Assembly (NCBI GenBank): GCA_039805865.1
Contig: JBDLTI010000004.1
Location: 4,264-68,263 of the forward strand
Reading direction: 5' to 3'
Source of the DNA: Fluviibacter sp039805865
Lineage (GTDB): Bacteria; Pseudomonadota; Gammaproteobacteria; Burkholderiales; Rhodocyclaceae
DNA: 64,000 bases
Part shown: positions 52,893 through 61,800 of the stretch, in pieces
Position numbering within the stretch: position 1 is the stretch's first letter
Layout: each line of letters opens with the position of its first letter
Program-made: the position numbers and the translations under genes
The notes under the pieces: model-generated
Seen by the model: the letters and a program-made list of their open reading frames with translations, nothing else
Told to the model about the DNA's origin: nothing
Database searches by the model: none

Positions 52893-53216
52893 ATGAGTAA
52901 GTCCCCCCTTCTATGTCTTTGTTTCTCATTGGTCTCCGGCCTCGTTTGCGCTCAGGATGGCATGGGTGATGGCAATGCGTATGACAGTGGTGCTGGCTCG
53001 TACCAGAATCTTGGTGGCAACACCTACGCGCCTGGTGGTGGCACCTATCAGCAAGACGGCAACACGATTCAGAGTGATACCGGCACGACCTATCAGACAG
53101 AGGGCGGTTTGGTGTTGGGGACCGATGGCAGTGAATATCAGACAACCGGAAATACCACCTATAACTTTGACGGCACCAGCTGTTTGAATAGCGGTAGCGC
53201 AACGAACTGCGACTAA
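52893..53216 (+). CDS. Small exported Tyr/Gly/Thr repeat protein
   Basis: A 107-residue protein with a signal peptide (LLCLCFSLVSGLVCA, cleavage near residue 20). The mature part consists of imperfect units of about 10-14 residues built around G-x-Y-Q or G-T-x-Y (GSYQNLGGNTY, GGTYQQDGNT, GTTYQTEGG, GSEYQTTGNTTY) and ends with two cysteines (SCLNSGSATNC). The repeat suggests a beta-solenoid or amyloid-like surface structure. I do not recognise a named family with certainty. It heads a plus-strand run of exported proteins up to 55.1 kb. Confidence 0.75.
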   Translation: MSKSPLLCLCFSLVSGLVCAQDGMGDGNAYDSGAGSYQNLGGNTYAPGGGTYQQDGNTIQSDTGTTYQTEGGLVLGTDGSEYQTTGNTTYNFDGTSCLNSGSATNCD

Positions 53217-53236
53217 AAAATATTTTTAATGCAAAA

Positions 53237-53263
53237 CGAGAGGCTCATCTGGTGAGACTCTCG
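53237..53263. other. Hairpin after the repeat-protein gene
   Basis: CGAGAG-G-CTCA (53237-53247) can pair with TGAG-A-CTCTCG (53253-53263), an 11-position stem with one mismatch and a 5-base loop, 20 bases past the stop codon. No T run follows. It could stabilise the 3' end or slow transcription before the next small gene. Confidence 0.35.
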
Positions 53264-53318
53264 ACCCCTAAGATGACTCCATGCCCGAAACCAAGGGTGA
53301 TATATAAGGAGCATCAAC

Positions 53319-53450
53319 ATGAAAAACCTGTTCGTCTGGATCGTTCTTGTCTCTACTGCTGCTCTGGGCGTTGCCGTTGCGCAACCCAACCACGAAAACG
53401 GGTATCTCGTTCAGGGTGAGATTCAACGGCCGTATCAAAGTATTGCTTAA
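53319..53450 (+). CDS. 43-residue exported peptide
   Basis: A short open frame with a strong ribosome binding site (AAGGAG, spacing 7) before ATG 53319. It encodes a signal peptide (KNLFVWIVLVSTAALGVAVAQ, cleavage after AVA) and a mature part of about 22 residues (QPNHENGYLVQGEIQRPY...). The Shine-Dalgarno and clean signal sequence support a real gene. No family is recognised. It sits between the repeat protein and DUF3300. Confidence 0.65.
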   Translation: MKNLFVWIVLVSTAALGVAVAQPNHENGYLVQGEIQRPYQSIA

Positions 53451-53503
53451 TTACCCTAGGGTTTGGTTAGAATAGCTTTACCGTAATGCCCAAAGGAGTG
53501 CGC

Positions 53504-54715
53504 ATGTCGTTTTCGAAAAAGCCGGGGATGCCGTCCCGTTTGCTCGTAGGCTTGGTATCGGTTGCGTTGGCGATGCCAGCGATGGTGCCTGCGGCCTATG
53601 CGCAGGGCAGCCAGCAGTCAGAGTCTGCCCAATTAAGCCAGGCGCAGCTGTCTGCATTGGTGGCGCCTATTGCCCTGTATCCAGATTCGCTGGTGTCCCA
53701 AGTGCTGATGGCATCGACGTACCCGCTGGAAGTGGCCGAAGCCTCTAACTGGCAAAAAGCGAATAGCCGTTTGAAGGGTGATTCACTGAACCAGGCGCTG
53801 CAACAGCAGAATTGGGACGCGAGTGTTAAGTCCCTAGTGTCGTTCCCGCCCGTGCTTAATATGATGGGCTCGGAGTTGAGTTGGACGCAGAACCTAGGTA
53901 ATGCAGTGTTGGCTCAGCAGTCTGACGTGATGAATGCCATTCAGGGTTTGCGCGCCAAAGCGCAGCAATCGGGTGCGTTGCAGTCGAATTCTCAACAAAC
54001 GGTATCGGGTGGTGGCAGTGCCCCGATCGTTATTCAGCCGGCCAATCCGCAGGTGGTTTATGTGCCTTCATATAACCCATCAGTCGTTTACGGCGGCTGG
54101 CCGTATCCGGCTTATCCACCGTATGCGTATTACCCGCCGGGCTATGTGGCCGGTACGGCGTTGCTCTCATTTGGCGTTGGCATGGCTGTGGGTGCCGCGT
54201 TGTGGGGTGGTTGTCACTGGGGCGGCGGCGGTTGGGGCGGTGGCAATTCGCTGACCGTGAACAACAATAACTTCAATAACTTTAATCGCAATACCAATAA
54301 TAATTGGCAGGGCGGTAATCGCAGTGGTTCGAGCAATTGGCAGGCAGATCAACAACGCCGTAATGCCAATATGTCGGGCGCAGGTGGCGGTGCCAACCGC
54401 GATGCGCAACGCGATCAACTGCGCCAGTCTATGCAGCGCGATGGCATGAGTGGTGGTGATCGTGTGGGTGGCACTGGTGAGCGCTCCGGCGGCGATCGTA
54501 TGAGCGGCGGTGGCGACCGCATGAGCGGTGAACGTTCTGGGAGCTCTCGCGATAGTAGCTTTGGCCGAGATCCGGGCGGCTTCGGTGATACCCATGGTGC
54601 CCGTTTTGATAGCGGAAAGAGTTTTGGCGGCGGTGGTAGTAGCAGAAGCTTCGGTGGGGGGGGTAGAAGCTTTGGCGGCGGCGGTGGTGGCCACTTTGGT
54701 GGTGGGCGTCGCTAA
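53504..54715 (+). CDS. DUF3300 exported protein with Gly-rich tail
   Basis: A 403-residue protein with a signal peptide (LLVGLVSVALAMPAMVPAAYA). The DUF3300 domain covers about residues 45-215: LSALVAPIALYPDSLVSQVLMASTYPLEV, NWDASVKSLVSFPPVLNMM and VIQPANPQVVYVPSYNPSVVYG. A Tyr/Pro/Trp-rich stretch and a possible membrane helix follow (GTALLSFGVGMAVGAALW). The C-terminal 150 residues are Asn-, then Gly/Ser/Arg-rich (SFGGGG). The function of the family is unknown. The ATG at 53504 follows AAAGGAG at the right distance; an earlier ATG at 53486 lacks one. Confidence 0.9.
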   Translation: MSFSKKPGMPSRLLVGLVSVALAMPAMVPAAYAQGSQQSESAQLSQAQLSALVAPIALYPDSLVSQVLMASTYPLEVAEASNWQKANSRLKGDSLNQALQQQNWDASVKSLVSFPPVLNMMGSELSWTQNLGNAVLAQQSDVMNAIQGLRAKAQQSGALQSNSQQTVSGGGSAPIVIQPANPQVVYVPSYNPSVVYGGWPYPAYPPYAYYPPGYVAGTALLSFGVGMAVGAALWGGCHWGGGGWGGGNSLTVNNNNFNNFNRNTNNNWQGGNRSGSSNWQADQQRRNANMSGAGGGANRDAQRDQLRQSMQRDGMSGGDRVGGTGERSGGDRMSGGGDRMSGERSGSSRDSSFGRDPGGFGDTHGARFDSGKSFGGGGSSRSFGGGGRSFGGGGGGHFGGGRR

Positions 54716-54761
54716 GCTGCGGCCTATTCCGATTTAATTATTGAGAGATTAAGGAAAAATC

Positions 54762-55127
54762 ATGAAAAAACTGATCGTTGCGGCTTCGATGGCCACTATG
54801 GCGTTGGGTCTATCCACGGGTGCACAGGCGGCTAATGCTATTAGTACTGAAGAACTGATGAGCTACTGTAAAAGCGCTGATAGCAGCTCGTTTGTGACCT
54901 GTGAAATTTACGGTCAAGCGGTATATGACACCTATCTGGTGACCCGTCATCCGAAATACGCGTCGAACACCATCTGCGTTAAGCAGCCGGCACAACCGCG
55001 TAAAGAGGTCATTCAGGAGTATGTTGCCTGGGTCGATGCCAATCCTAAGCAAGCTAAAGCGCCAGCTGCCGAAACCATTTTGCGTTTCCTGACGAGCAAG
55101 TACCCTTGCGGTAAAGCAGCTAAGTAA
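54762..55127 (+). CDS. Rap1a/Tai-like small secreted protein
   Basis: A 121-residue exported protein with a signal peptide ending TGAQA-AN. The mature part resembles the Rap1a/Tai immunity fold: ISTEELMSYCKS, a second Cys in VTCEIYGQAVYD, a third in NTICVKQP, a helix VIQEYVAWVDANPKQ and the end LRFLTSKYPCG. Known members neutralise type VI amidase effectors, but many are chromosomal with no effector nearby, as here. The AAGGA site is good. It is the last gene of the plus-strand run. Confidence 0.8.
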   Translation: MKKLIVAASMATMALGLSTGAQAANAISTEELMSYCKSADSSSFVTCEIYGQAVYDTYLVTRHPKYASNTICVKQPAQPRKEVIQEYVAWVDANPKQAKAPAAETILRFLTSKYPCGKAAK

Positions 55128-55140
55128 TATGGATGTGAAG

Positions 55141-55166
55141 GCGCCGGCTTAGGCCGGCGCTTTTTT
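55141..55166 (+). terminator. Rho-independent terminator after the Rap1a-like gene
   Basis: GCGCCGGC (55141-55148), TTAG loop and GCCGGCGC (55153-55160) form a perfect 8-base GC stem followed by six T residues. It lies 13 bases past the stop codon and overlaps the stop codon of the convergent gene. Confidence 0.95.
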
Positions 55167-55578
55167 ATTCCCCCGGGAAGCGGAAATAAGTCGTTTGTAG
55201 TTTGCCGGGTGTGACGCTGATTTTTTGTGTGAGCGTGTGGCCGTTTTTCTGAGCTTTGACACTGTAGGTGCCGGCAGGCAGATTGGCCAAAAGCACAGGG
55301 CCTTCACTGGTTGTAAGCAGTACGCCTGTGCCGTTGGCATCGATGATGGTAATGCGAATATCGCTGAGATAAGTACCTGATTGGCCAACGAGGAATAGTT
55401 TGAGGTCGAACTCTTTTTCTCTGGCGGTGAGTTGCGCCATAGAGTCATCGCCAACACCGCCAGATATAAATGGAGCGGTGCTTGTGGTTGCTGAGGCGTT
55501 TTGCGCAGCTTCTTGAGCCCATGCAGGGCTAAGAAGTAATGAGCAGAGTAGCGGGATCAAGAAATGACGATGGCTCAT
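55165..55578 (-). CDS. Exported beta-sandwich (carboxypeptidase-regulatory-like) protein
   Basis: A 137-residue protein with a clear signal peptide (FLIPLLCSLLLSPAWAQE). The mature half after residue 55 reads as a small beta-sandwich: FDLKLFLVGQSGTYLSDIRITIIDANG, then VLLANLPAGTYSVKAQKNGHTLTQKISV. That LPAGTYSVKA loop is typical of carboxypeptidase-regulatory and SpaA-like domains. No catalytic part is present. It ends the minus-strand operon DUF3313-phosphatase-this gene, with a 13-base gap to the phosphatase. Confidence 0.75.
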   Translation of the reverse strand: MSHRHFLIPLLCSLLLSPAWAQEAAQNASATTSTAPFISGGVGDDSMAQLTAREKEFDLKLFLVGQSGTYLSDIRITIIDANGTGVLLTTSEGPVLLANLPAGTYSVKAQKNGHTLTQKISVTPGKLQTTYFRFPGE

Positions 55579-55591
55579 GGCGCTTCCTTGG

Positions 55592-56296
55592 TTAGTTGTT
55601 TAGGCAACGTGAGCCGACGGGCAGGTTATTAGGCATTCCCCACGCATTATCAGGAAGATTGGCATAACGGCCCGAATAGCTTTGGCGTTGTGTGTTGAAT
55701 GCCTTGATGCTGCCATCGGCATTGAAGTCGACAATCCAGAAGTAGTTGTAGTTGTGATCAGGCCAGGTTGTGGGAGCTTGATCCAGTTTTAATAGTTGAC
55801 GCAGCGTGACTGCCTCGCCGGGATAGCGCGATTCCAATGCAGTGCTCGCTATATGAAAATGCTCCCAGACCATGAGTACTTGTTTGCCCGTATATTTGGG
55901 GTTATTCATCAGGTCGTGAACAGCCAGCCGATTCTGATGGTTGATCTCTGCTTCTAGCTGTGCCGCTGATAGATCAGCGTTGGGCAAAGCCAGGTAGCTT
56001 GTTGTGGGCATGTCCCGTGAGTGAGCTGTAGGTTCAGCCGTTTCTGACGTGTGAATAGTGAGCGTCATAATTGCGGCTGGAGGCTCGTTGGGAAAGAGCG
56101 AAGCTGATGCGTGCGCTCCAAGGTATTGATCGCTGAGTGCCTGAGCACGATCAAGGCCTGTTTGGCAAAGGTTCCAAGTGTTTAGCTTTTCTCCGTGCCG
56201 AACAATCACCAGGCGTTCTGGTGCGGCTAGGCTTGGCACACTGATGAGACAAGTCACCAGTGTGAGCAGCGTAGTCCGCATCCGCCGGAAAGACAT
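55592..56296 (-). CDS. Exported histidine-phosphatase-like protein
   Basis: A 234-residue protein with a signal peptide (TTLLTLVTCLISVPSLA) and a histidine phosphatase core. The phospho-histidine motif is LVIVRHGEKLNTWNLCQTG, and the late catalytic histidine is in MVWEHFHIAS. The end is cysteine-containing (VGSRCLNN). Substrate unknown; location likely periplasmic. The start is ambiguous between ATG 56296 and ATG 56281 because both give a signal peptide. It starts 8 bases after the DUF3313 gene. Confidence 0.82.
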   Translation of the reverse strand: MSFRRMRTTLLTLVTCLISVPSLAAPERLVIVRHGEKLNTWNLCQTGLDRAQALSDQYLGAHASASLFPNEPPAAIMTLTIHTSETAEPTAHSRDMPTTSYLALPNADLSAAQLEAEINHQNRLAVHDLMNNPKYTGKQVLMVWEHFHIASTALESRYPGEAVTLRQLLKLDQAPTTWPDHNYNYFWIVDFNADGSIKAFNTQRQSYSGRYANLPDNAWGMPNNLPVGSRCLNN

Positions 56297-56304
56297 GTCG
56301 GGTT

Positions 56305-57018
56305 TTAATTGCCTGCCATGCCTGCGGCAACACGTACAGCGGTGGTTACCCAATTGATAGCCAGTTTCTGGAAGGCCTCTGGCGAGCTGGATTCCATGCG
56401 GAAGGTTTCGCCCGACATCACGTAGACGCCTTCGCCCAGAATTTTGCCGCTGACGCTATCACGCATTTTGGCTTCAACAACCAGCGAAGGGGTCTTTGAG
56501 TCGACGCCAGTCGCCTTTTGTGCGGCGAATAGCACGGCAGACACAGGAATGACGTTCCATGGTTTAAAGCCATCGCCTTCGATTTCGGCGCCGGTAATGG
56601 CCACGCTCAGGCGGGCAATGCCAGGGCCCGGTTTATCAACCACATTAAAGCGCTTAGCTGCTTTTTCTTTGAGTTCGCTGTCGATCAGCATGCGGGTCTG
56701 ATAAATGGTTTCTTCGCTCAAACCTTTTTTGCCTTCATTCTTGAGGGCGGTTTGAAACAGAATAACCGGGTCGATCATCACGCCTTTCCAGTCGCTGCGA
56801 TTGAAATTAGGACTGATATAACGATAGACCTTAACGCCAGGCGCCGGGCTATCGACTTCCGCAAGACGGTTGTATTCGGTCGATGTGAGGAATCCGGATT
56901 TCTGTGACTGTGTTAGACCGCCACCGCCGCAGGCTACGAGCGCTAAAGCGGCTGCAGAAGTGACGGCAATTGTGCACATACGACCAAATAGATTGGATTG
57001 GTGTTGCTGGGTATTCAT
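56305..57018 (-). CDS. DUF3313 lipoprotein
   Basis: A 237-residue lipoprotein: the signal TIAVTSAAALALVAC contains the lipobox LVAC, followed by GGGG. The DUF3313 domain shows SGFLTSTEYNRLAEV, YRYISPNFNRSDWKGVMIDPVILF and RLSVAITGAEI, with a late SLVVEAKMRDSVSGKILGE. The function of the family is unknown; it is probably anchored in the outer membrane. It is the first gene of a three-gene minus-strand operon. The upstream 175 bases hold the divergent small peptide gene. Confidence 0.88.
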   Translation of the reverse strand: MNTQQHQSNLFGRMCTIAVTSAAALALVACGGGGLTQSQKSGFLTSTEYNRLAEVDSPAPGVKVYRYISPNFNRSDWKGVMIDPVILFQTALKNEGKKGLSEETIYQTRMLIDSELKEKAAKRFNVVDKPGPGIARLSVAITGAEIEGDGFKPWNVIPVSAVLFAAQKATGVDSKTPSLVVEAKMRDSVSGKILGEGVYVMSGETFRMESSSPEAFQKLAINWVTTAVRVAAGMAGN

Positions 57019-57193
57019 GGTGAGACTCCGTTTGAGCGGTTTGAAAGATTCCACTGCCTAGACTAAAGCGAAGCGGCGGCTATGTCTAGCGGGGCTTGGA
57101 ATATTTTTGTGGGGTGCGACGGTTTGTGTCATCCGGCTGGAATCTGGGGCGTTATCGGCACTAGGCGTTTTAACTTTTATAGAGGAGTGCGCC

Positions 57194-57325
57194 ATGAAGA
57201 AAATGGTTTTATTGCTGTCGATTGCTTTATTGTCCGCAGTTGCTCAGCCTGCGCTGGCCGATGGCCGGGGCCATCATCATGGCTGCAGGGGTTATGGGTG
57301 GCTACCCCTTGATCTGGCGTTGTAG
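57194..57325 (+). CDS. 43-residue exported peptide, possibly truncated
   Basis: The ATG at 57194 follows AGAGGAG at good spacing. The product has a signal peptide (MVLLLSIALLSAVAQPALA) and a short mature part DGRGHHHGCRGYGWLPLDLAL. His/Gly/Trp-rich peptides of this start usually continue into a longer glycine-rich or membrane part, so this may be a gene cut short by the neighbouring gene. Its last 24 bases overlap, tail to tail, the end of the acyl-activating enzyme gene. Confidence 0.6.
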   Translation: MKKMVLLLSIALLSAVAQPALADGRGHHHGCRGYGWLPLDLAL

Positions 57326-58819
57326 CGTTTGGTAGTCAATTTTGCCTGTCCGCAAGACCGGTAATTCAGCCATGTGGATTAATTCACGCGGCAAGTAGGT
57401 GTTGGGAATGCGGGACTCTGCAAAATACGACCGAACGGCTTCTAGCGTGAGGTCGGGATTATTGGTGTACAGGCGGATCAAGGTTTTGGCTTGTTCATCT
57501 GACTCGATGGCTATGGCGGCATGATGAAAGTCGGGCGAAAGCTTGGAGATTTCATCTTCGATGTAGCCCAGAGAAATCATTTCTCCCGCAATCTTGGTAA
57601 AACGCTTTTTGCGACCCTTGATGGCAAGGAACCCGTCTTCGTCTACGGTAACGATGTCGCCTGTGTCATACCAGCCATCGTTGAGGGATGAGCGATCTTC
57701 CATCAGGTCGTGTAAATAGGACTTCATGAGATTGCCGCCGCGCACATGGAGTACGCCGCCCTCTGTGATGCCCTCATGAGGCTCGATACGATATTCGATA
57801 TGCGGCAGAATTCGCCCGACGCTGCCATGGCGTGAGGCCCCTGGCACGTTGACAGCAATCACAGGTCCAGCCTCTGTGGCACCATACCCTTCGAGCATGG
57901 TGATATTGAGCGATTCATACAGTTCACGTGTGCGCGGTTTTAGCCGTTCTGCACCGGAAACGACAAATCGTAGCGAGGCAAGGTCAGCTGAGTTTGCCAC
58001 TTTAAACATTTGGGCTAGAAAGGTGTCGGTCGAAAGAAGAACGGTTGCCTGATGTTTGTGAATGAGCTGAAGGTTTTCTTTATGGCGCAGCGGTGACAAA
58101 CCGATAATTGTTTTCATGCCATTTAACAGAGGCAATAGAACGCCAGCAGTGAGGCCGAAAGCATGAAAGTGCGGTAGCGCGCTAAACATCACTTCGTGTT
58201 TGCTGATCGGAAAAGCTTCGAGGATCTGGCTGCAGTTGGTGAGTAGGTTCCGGTGCGAGAGAACAACGGCCTTGGGGTCTGCCTCACTGCCGGATGTAAA
58301 AAGTATCACCGCAGCATCATCAGGCTGGCTGCGTTCTGTTTTTAAGCGTTTCAGTTTAACGCGGAGGGCACCGCTCAGCTTCGCCAGCCGGCCAATTTTT
58401 TTGGCGATATTTTCCAGAAAAACAGTCTGTATGCCGAGCGCAGCTAATTGATCGGGTAGATCATTCAACCCGCATTTATCGAGAAATTGATGCGAAGTCA
58501 GAACAACATCAAGATGACCCCGTTCACAGCAGCGAAGCAACGTAGGCACCGGAAAGGTGTAATTGAGAATGACTGCAGTTTTGTGGGCAAAGTTGCAACC
58601 CATTGTGGCAACGACGCCAGCCACACTGTTGGGCAGCAAACAGCCTACATGCCGACGGTGCGTCAGCGCCTCTATGCGACGTGAGAGTACCGCACAGCCG
58701 ATAATCAGGCGATTAAAGGTCAGCGATCTGCCCAGCTCGTCATAAATAATAGGCTGTCGACTTCTATTGGCAGTGGCTGCCATCAAGAGGCGCTTCGGAA
58801 TCGTGTTGTTAGCGGGCAT
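57302..58819 (-). CDS. AMP-binding acyl-activating enzyme (Aas/acyl-ACP synthetase-like)
   Basis: A 505-residue adenylate-forming ligase. The ATP loop is ILFTSGSEADPKAVVLSHRNLL near residue 172; A5 motif LEGYGATEAGPVI; A7/A8 region DGWYDTGDIVTVDEDGFLAIKGRKKRFTKIAGE; and the catalytic lysine in LRTGKIDYQTL. This pattern is that of the synthetase half of Aas, which activates fatty acids for ACP or phospholipid re-acylation. The acyltransferase half is absent. The P-loop reads EADPKAV rather than the usual EGxPKGV. It starts 15 bases after addA. Confidence 0.87.
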   Translation of the reverse strand: MPANNTIPKRLLMAATANRSRQPIIYDELGRSLTFNRLIIGCAVLSRRIEALTHRRHVGCLLPNSVAGVVATMGCNFAHKTAVILNYTFPVPTLLRCCERGHLDVVLTSHQFLDKCGLNDLPDQLAALGIQTVFLENIAKKIGRLAKLSGALRVKLKRLKTERSQPDDAAVILFTSGSEADPKAVVLSHRNLLTNCSQILEAFPISKHEVMFSALPHFHAFGLTAGVLLPLLNGMKTIIGLSPLRHKENLQLIHKHQATVLLSTDTFLAQMFKVANSADLASLRFVVSGAERLKPRTRELYESLNITMLEGYGATEAGPVIAVNVPGASRHGSVGRILPHIEYRIEPHEGITEGGVLHVRGGNLMKSYLHDLMEDRSSLNDGWYDTGDIVTVDEDGFLAIKGRKKRFTKIAGEMISLGYIEDEISKLSPDFHHAAIAIESDEQAKTLIRLYTNNPDLTLEAVRSYFAESRIPNTYLPRELIHMAELPVLRTGKIDYQTLQRQIKG

Positions 58820-58834
58820 GATGAACCCCTTTGT

Positions 58835-61800
58835 TTATATTTCGATCAGTGTGCCATGCGTGGGGAAGAAGATGGCGGTACGTATAGGCAAGCCTTCTTT
58901 GGCAAACAGTGCGGCATAGCGTTCCAGTTGCGGCTTATAACTGAGCGCCTTACTTTCGAGTTGCTGATCAGCGGGTACGTCAGAATCTATGATGCGCAAT
59001 GTTTTATAGTCGATAATCCAGCGCTCACCATCGCTAATGAACGTACGGTCAATCACATGATGGTTAAAGGTTTGTGTAACGTCGGGTTGGAGGCTGCTCA
59101 TGGGGACTTCGCAACCAGCTTCCTCCTGAGGGCCGAGCAACCAGCGTCCCTGTTCGCTGTTCAGCGCGCCTAAAAGCGCTTCTTCAACAAGCTTGGCCGC
59201 ATCGCGGCAGGTAATGGATTCATGCCCATCGCTGGCTAAGCATTGTTCAAAGTAGGGTAAAAGTTGGGAAATGCGTTCGCTCGGCCAAGCCATTAGCCCA
59301 TCGTTGGCAATCGCTTCAAGGTAGCGATGCGTGAGCGTACCAACCGCCATGTCGATCGTATGATTTTCTGTAGCACCTGATGGATCGAGGGATGGAAACG
59401 ATTCAGGGATATTAGCGATCGTCGTGGGTTCGATTAAGTAGTCATTGCGCAGCCGGATCAAGCGCGGGACAAACTGTCCGGAATCGATTGTGTTGGCAGG
59501 AGCGGTACGCTCCGCAGAATGTGCCGCCGCTAAAAAATGGCTTTCTAGTGCAGGCCATAGGGGCGCAAGTAAAGAACTGGTAGCCGGAGCCTTCAGGGCG
59601 TTGGTGGTTTCACCTTTAGGGTCGCGATAGGCCACACCCAGTAGATGCAGGCAACGTTCTGCCCGGGTGACGGCAACATAAAGTACACGCTGTGCTTCGT
59701 TCAGACTCCGGATTTTTTCCAGATTGCGTAACAGGTCATAGGCTGAGGGTGTATCTGTTGGCGGTGCGCCCGCTGGTGGCACAGGGGCAACAACAAGGTG
59801 TTCATGATCATCGTCGAGGAGCACGGTATCCCAGATGATTAAAGCCTTGTCGTCAGAGGGGAGTCGTTTGTGCAAGCCCGGCAGAATGACAGTATCGAAT
59901 TGCAAGCCCTTGGATTTGTGCACGGTCATTAATTGCACATGCTGACTATCAAAAGAGGCATCCGGGGCGGCAAACAGGCGACCAAGCCCATCGTCAAGGC
60001 GAGACAGGTCTAGCGTGCCATGGACATCCAGTTTGTCGAGTAGCTGCAGGAATGCTTGAACATCAGCGGCATCATTTGGCGTGTTGAGACACTGCGGTCC
60101 GCCTAATGCAAGCCAGACACCCTCTACCCAGCGACGTGAACGTTGCAGGCTGCGTGCCTTATAAGCTTCGGAGATCAAAAGACGAACCCGACGGAGCCTG
60201 AGCTGGCCATCGGTCGATAGTCGGTCAATCAGCGGCTCATCTTGCATGAGAGACCAAATGGTTTGCTCATGATCGTGTGCGGCAAGTTGATGTAGATCGG
60301 CCAGTGAGAGGCCGCACCAGGGCGCGCGAAGTATGGCGAGCCAATTAATACGATCGGCTTGATGGTGTAACGCACGGGTTAGGGCAACCAGGTCTTGAAC
60401 TGACTGACGTGCAGCAAGAGCGTCGATCTCAACGGCTTGAAATGCGATACGCGGCTCTTGAGCCTGTAAAAGATCGACCAGGGCATCAAGATGGCTGCGG
60501 GCACGGACCAGAACGGCAATCTGAGCATCGGGTGCTTCTGAACGCGACTCCCGTATCAGACGGACAATCGTTTCAGCTTCTTGTTGGTCGGCTAGGTAGC
60601 GGGGTGTTTTTTCATCGGTCTCCGGGTCACGGTCTCCGCTGATAATGGGGTGAATGCGAACGCTAGGCTGATTTAAAAGGGGTTTGTGAGCGACCGCGGG
60701 GCTAAAACGAACCGCGCCCCGCGTGGCATCATCTTTTTCTGCAAAAACAGAAGCAAAGGTTTGGTTAACCCAATCGACAATATTTTTGACGGATCGATTG
60801 TTCTGATAAAGCTGCAGAGGCGATGGTTGGATGGGGCCGATGCCATTCTGGCGTACGCGTATAAACAGACCGACATCCGCTTTACGGAAGCGGTAAATTG
60901 ATTGCATCGGGTCGCCAACCAGAAAAAGCGTTTGACCGCTATCAGCACTCCAGCCAGAGGTGAGCATTTCAAGAAGCGCAACTTGGCTAGGACTGGTGTC
61001 CTGGAATTCGTCAACGAGTAAATGGCGAACCTGATAGTCCAGTTGCTGTGCAAGATCGGTAGGGTTGTCCGGTTCACCAAGAGCGAGCAATGCGCGTCGC
61101 GCTATTTCTGTATGGTCAACGGTTTTTTCCTGTATAAAACCAAGCCATAGATTGCCATAGGCCAGATGAAGCAGTCGAGCTAGATCCTGAACGATCATCG
61201 CTTCAGCATCCCCGAGTTGTGGATCCGGCAATTCCCGAATGCGAGCGAGTGAATCAACCAATTTTGCTGCATCAAGGATGGCGAGTGCATCCTTAAGAGT
61301 CTGCTTTTGCGCCTTGTTTTCTTTACCGGCCAGATTGATGGGGCTGCGATAATCTTTACGTAATTTGTTTTCCGACGTTAAAAAAAGTTCGGCAAAAGCA
61401 CGCCAAGAAGGTAGCGCACCGGCATCTGCAGGTAATGCATCATCCCAGTCGGCCAGCAAATGAATGGGCGATTCGGGACTATTGCTTGCTGCATGTCGCG
61501 CGGCACTCATGACGTCTGAGGTAAAGACGCGGCTAAGCGCGGCAGCAATCACCGAAAGTTCCTCGTTGATGAGTCGTCCAAGAGCATGGGTAACGGCTGA
61601 TTGGAGCTGCTGGCTCTGTCCAACATGTATGTAACGTTGCCACTGATCTCGCCGTTCTAGCATGGCAACCAGCATAGTCTGGAGGCGACCTGCGTCATTG
61701 TCGAAATAAGCAAGCACCCGTTCCACCGTGTTTCGATCCGCTTCGTCCGCTGCGGATTCTAGAAGTGCGAGCGTATTGCGAGCGGCCTCTTCATATAACG

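Noticed and set aside
54762..55127. Rap1a-like gene read as part of a type VI secretion effector/immunity pair
   Set aside because: No amidase effector, VgrG, PAAR or Tss gene is present nearby; only the fold resemblance remains.
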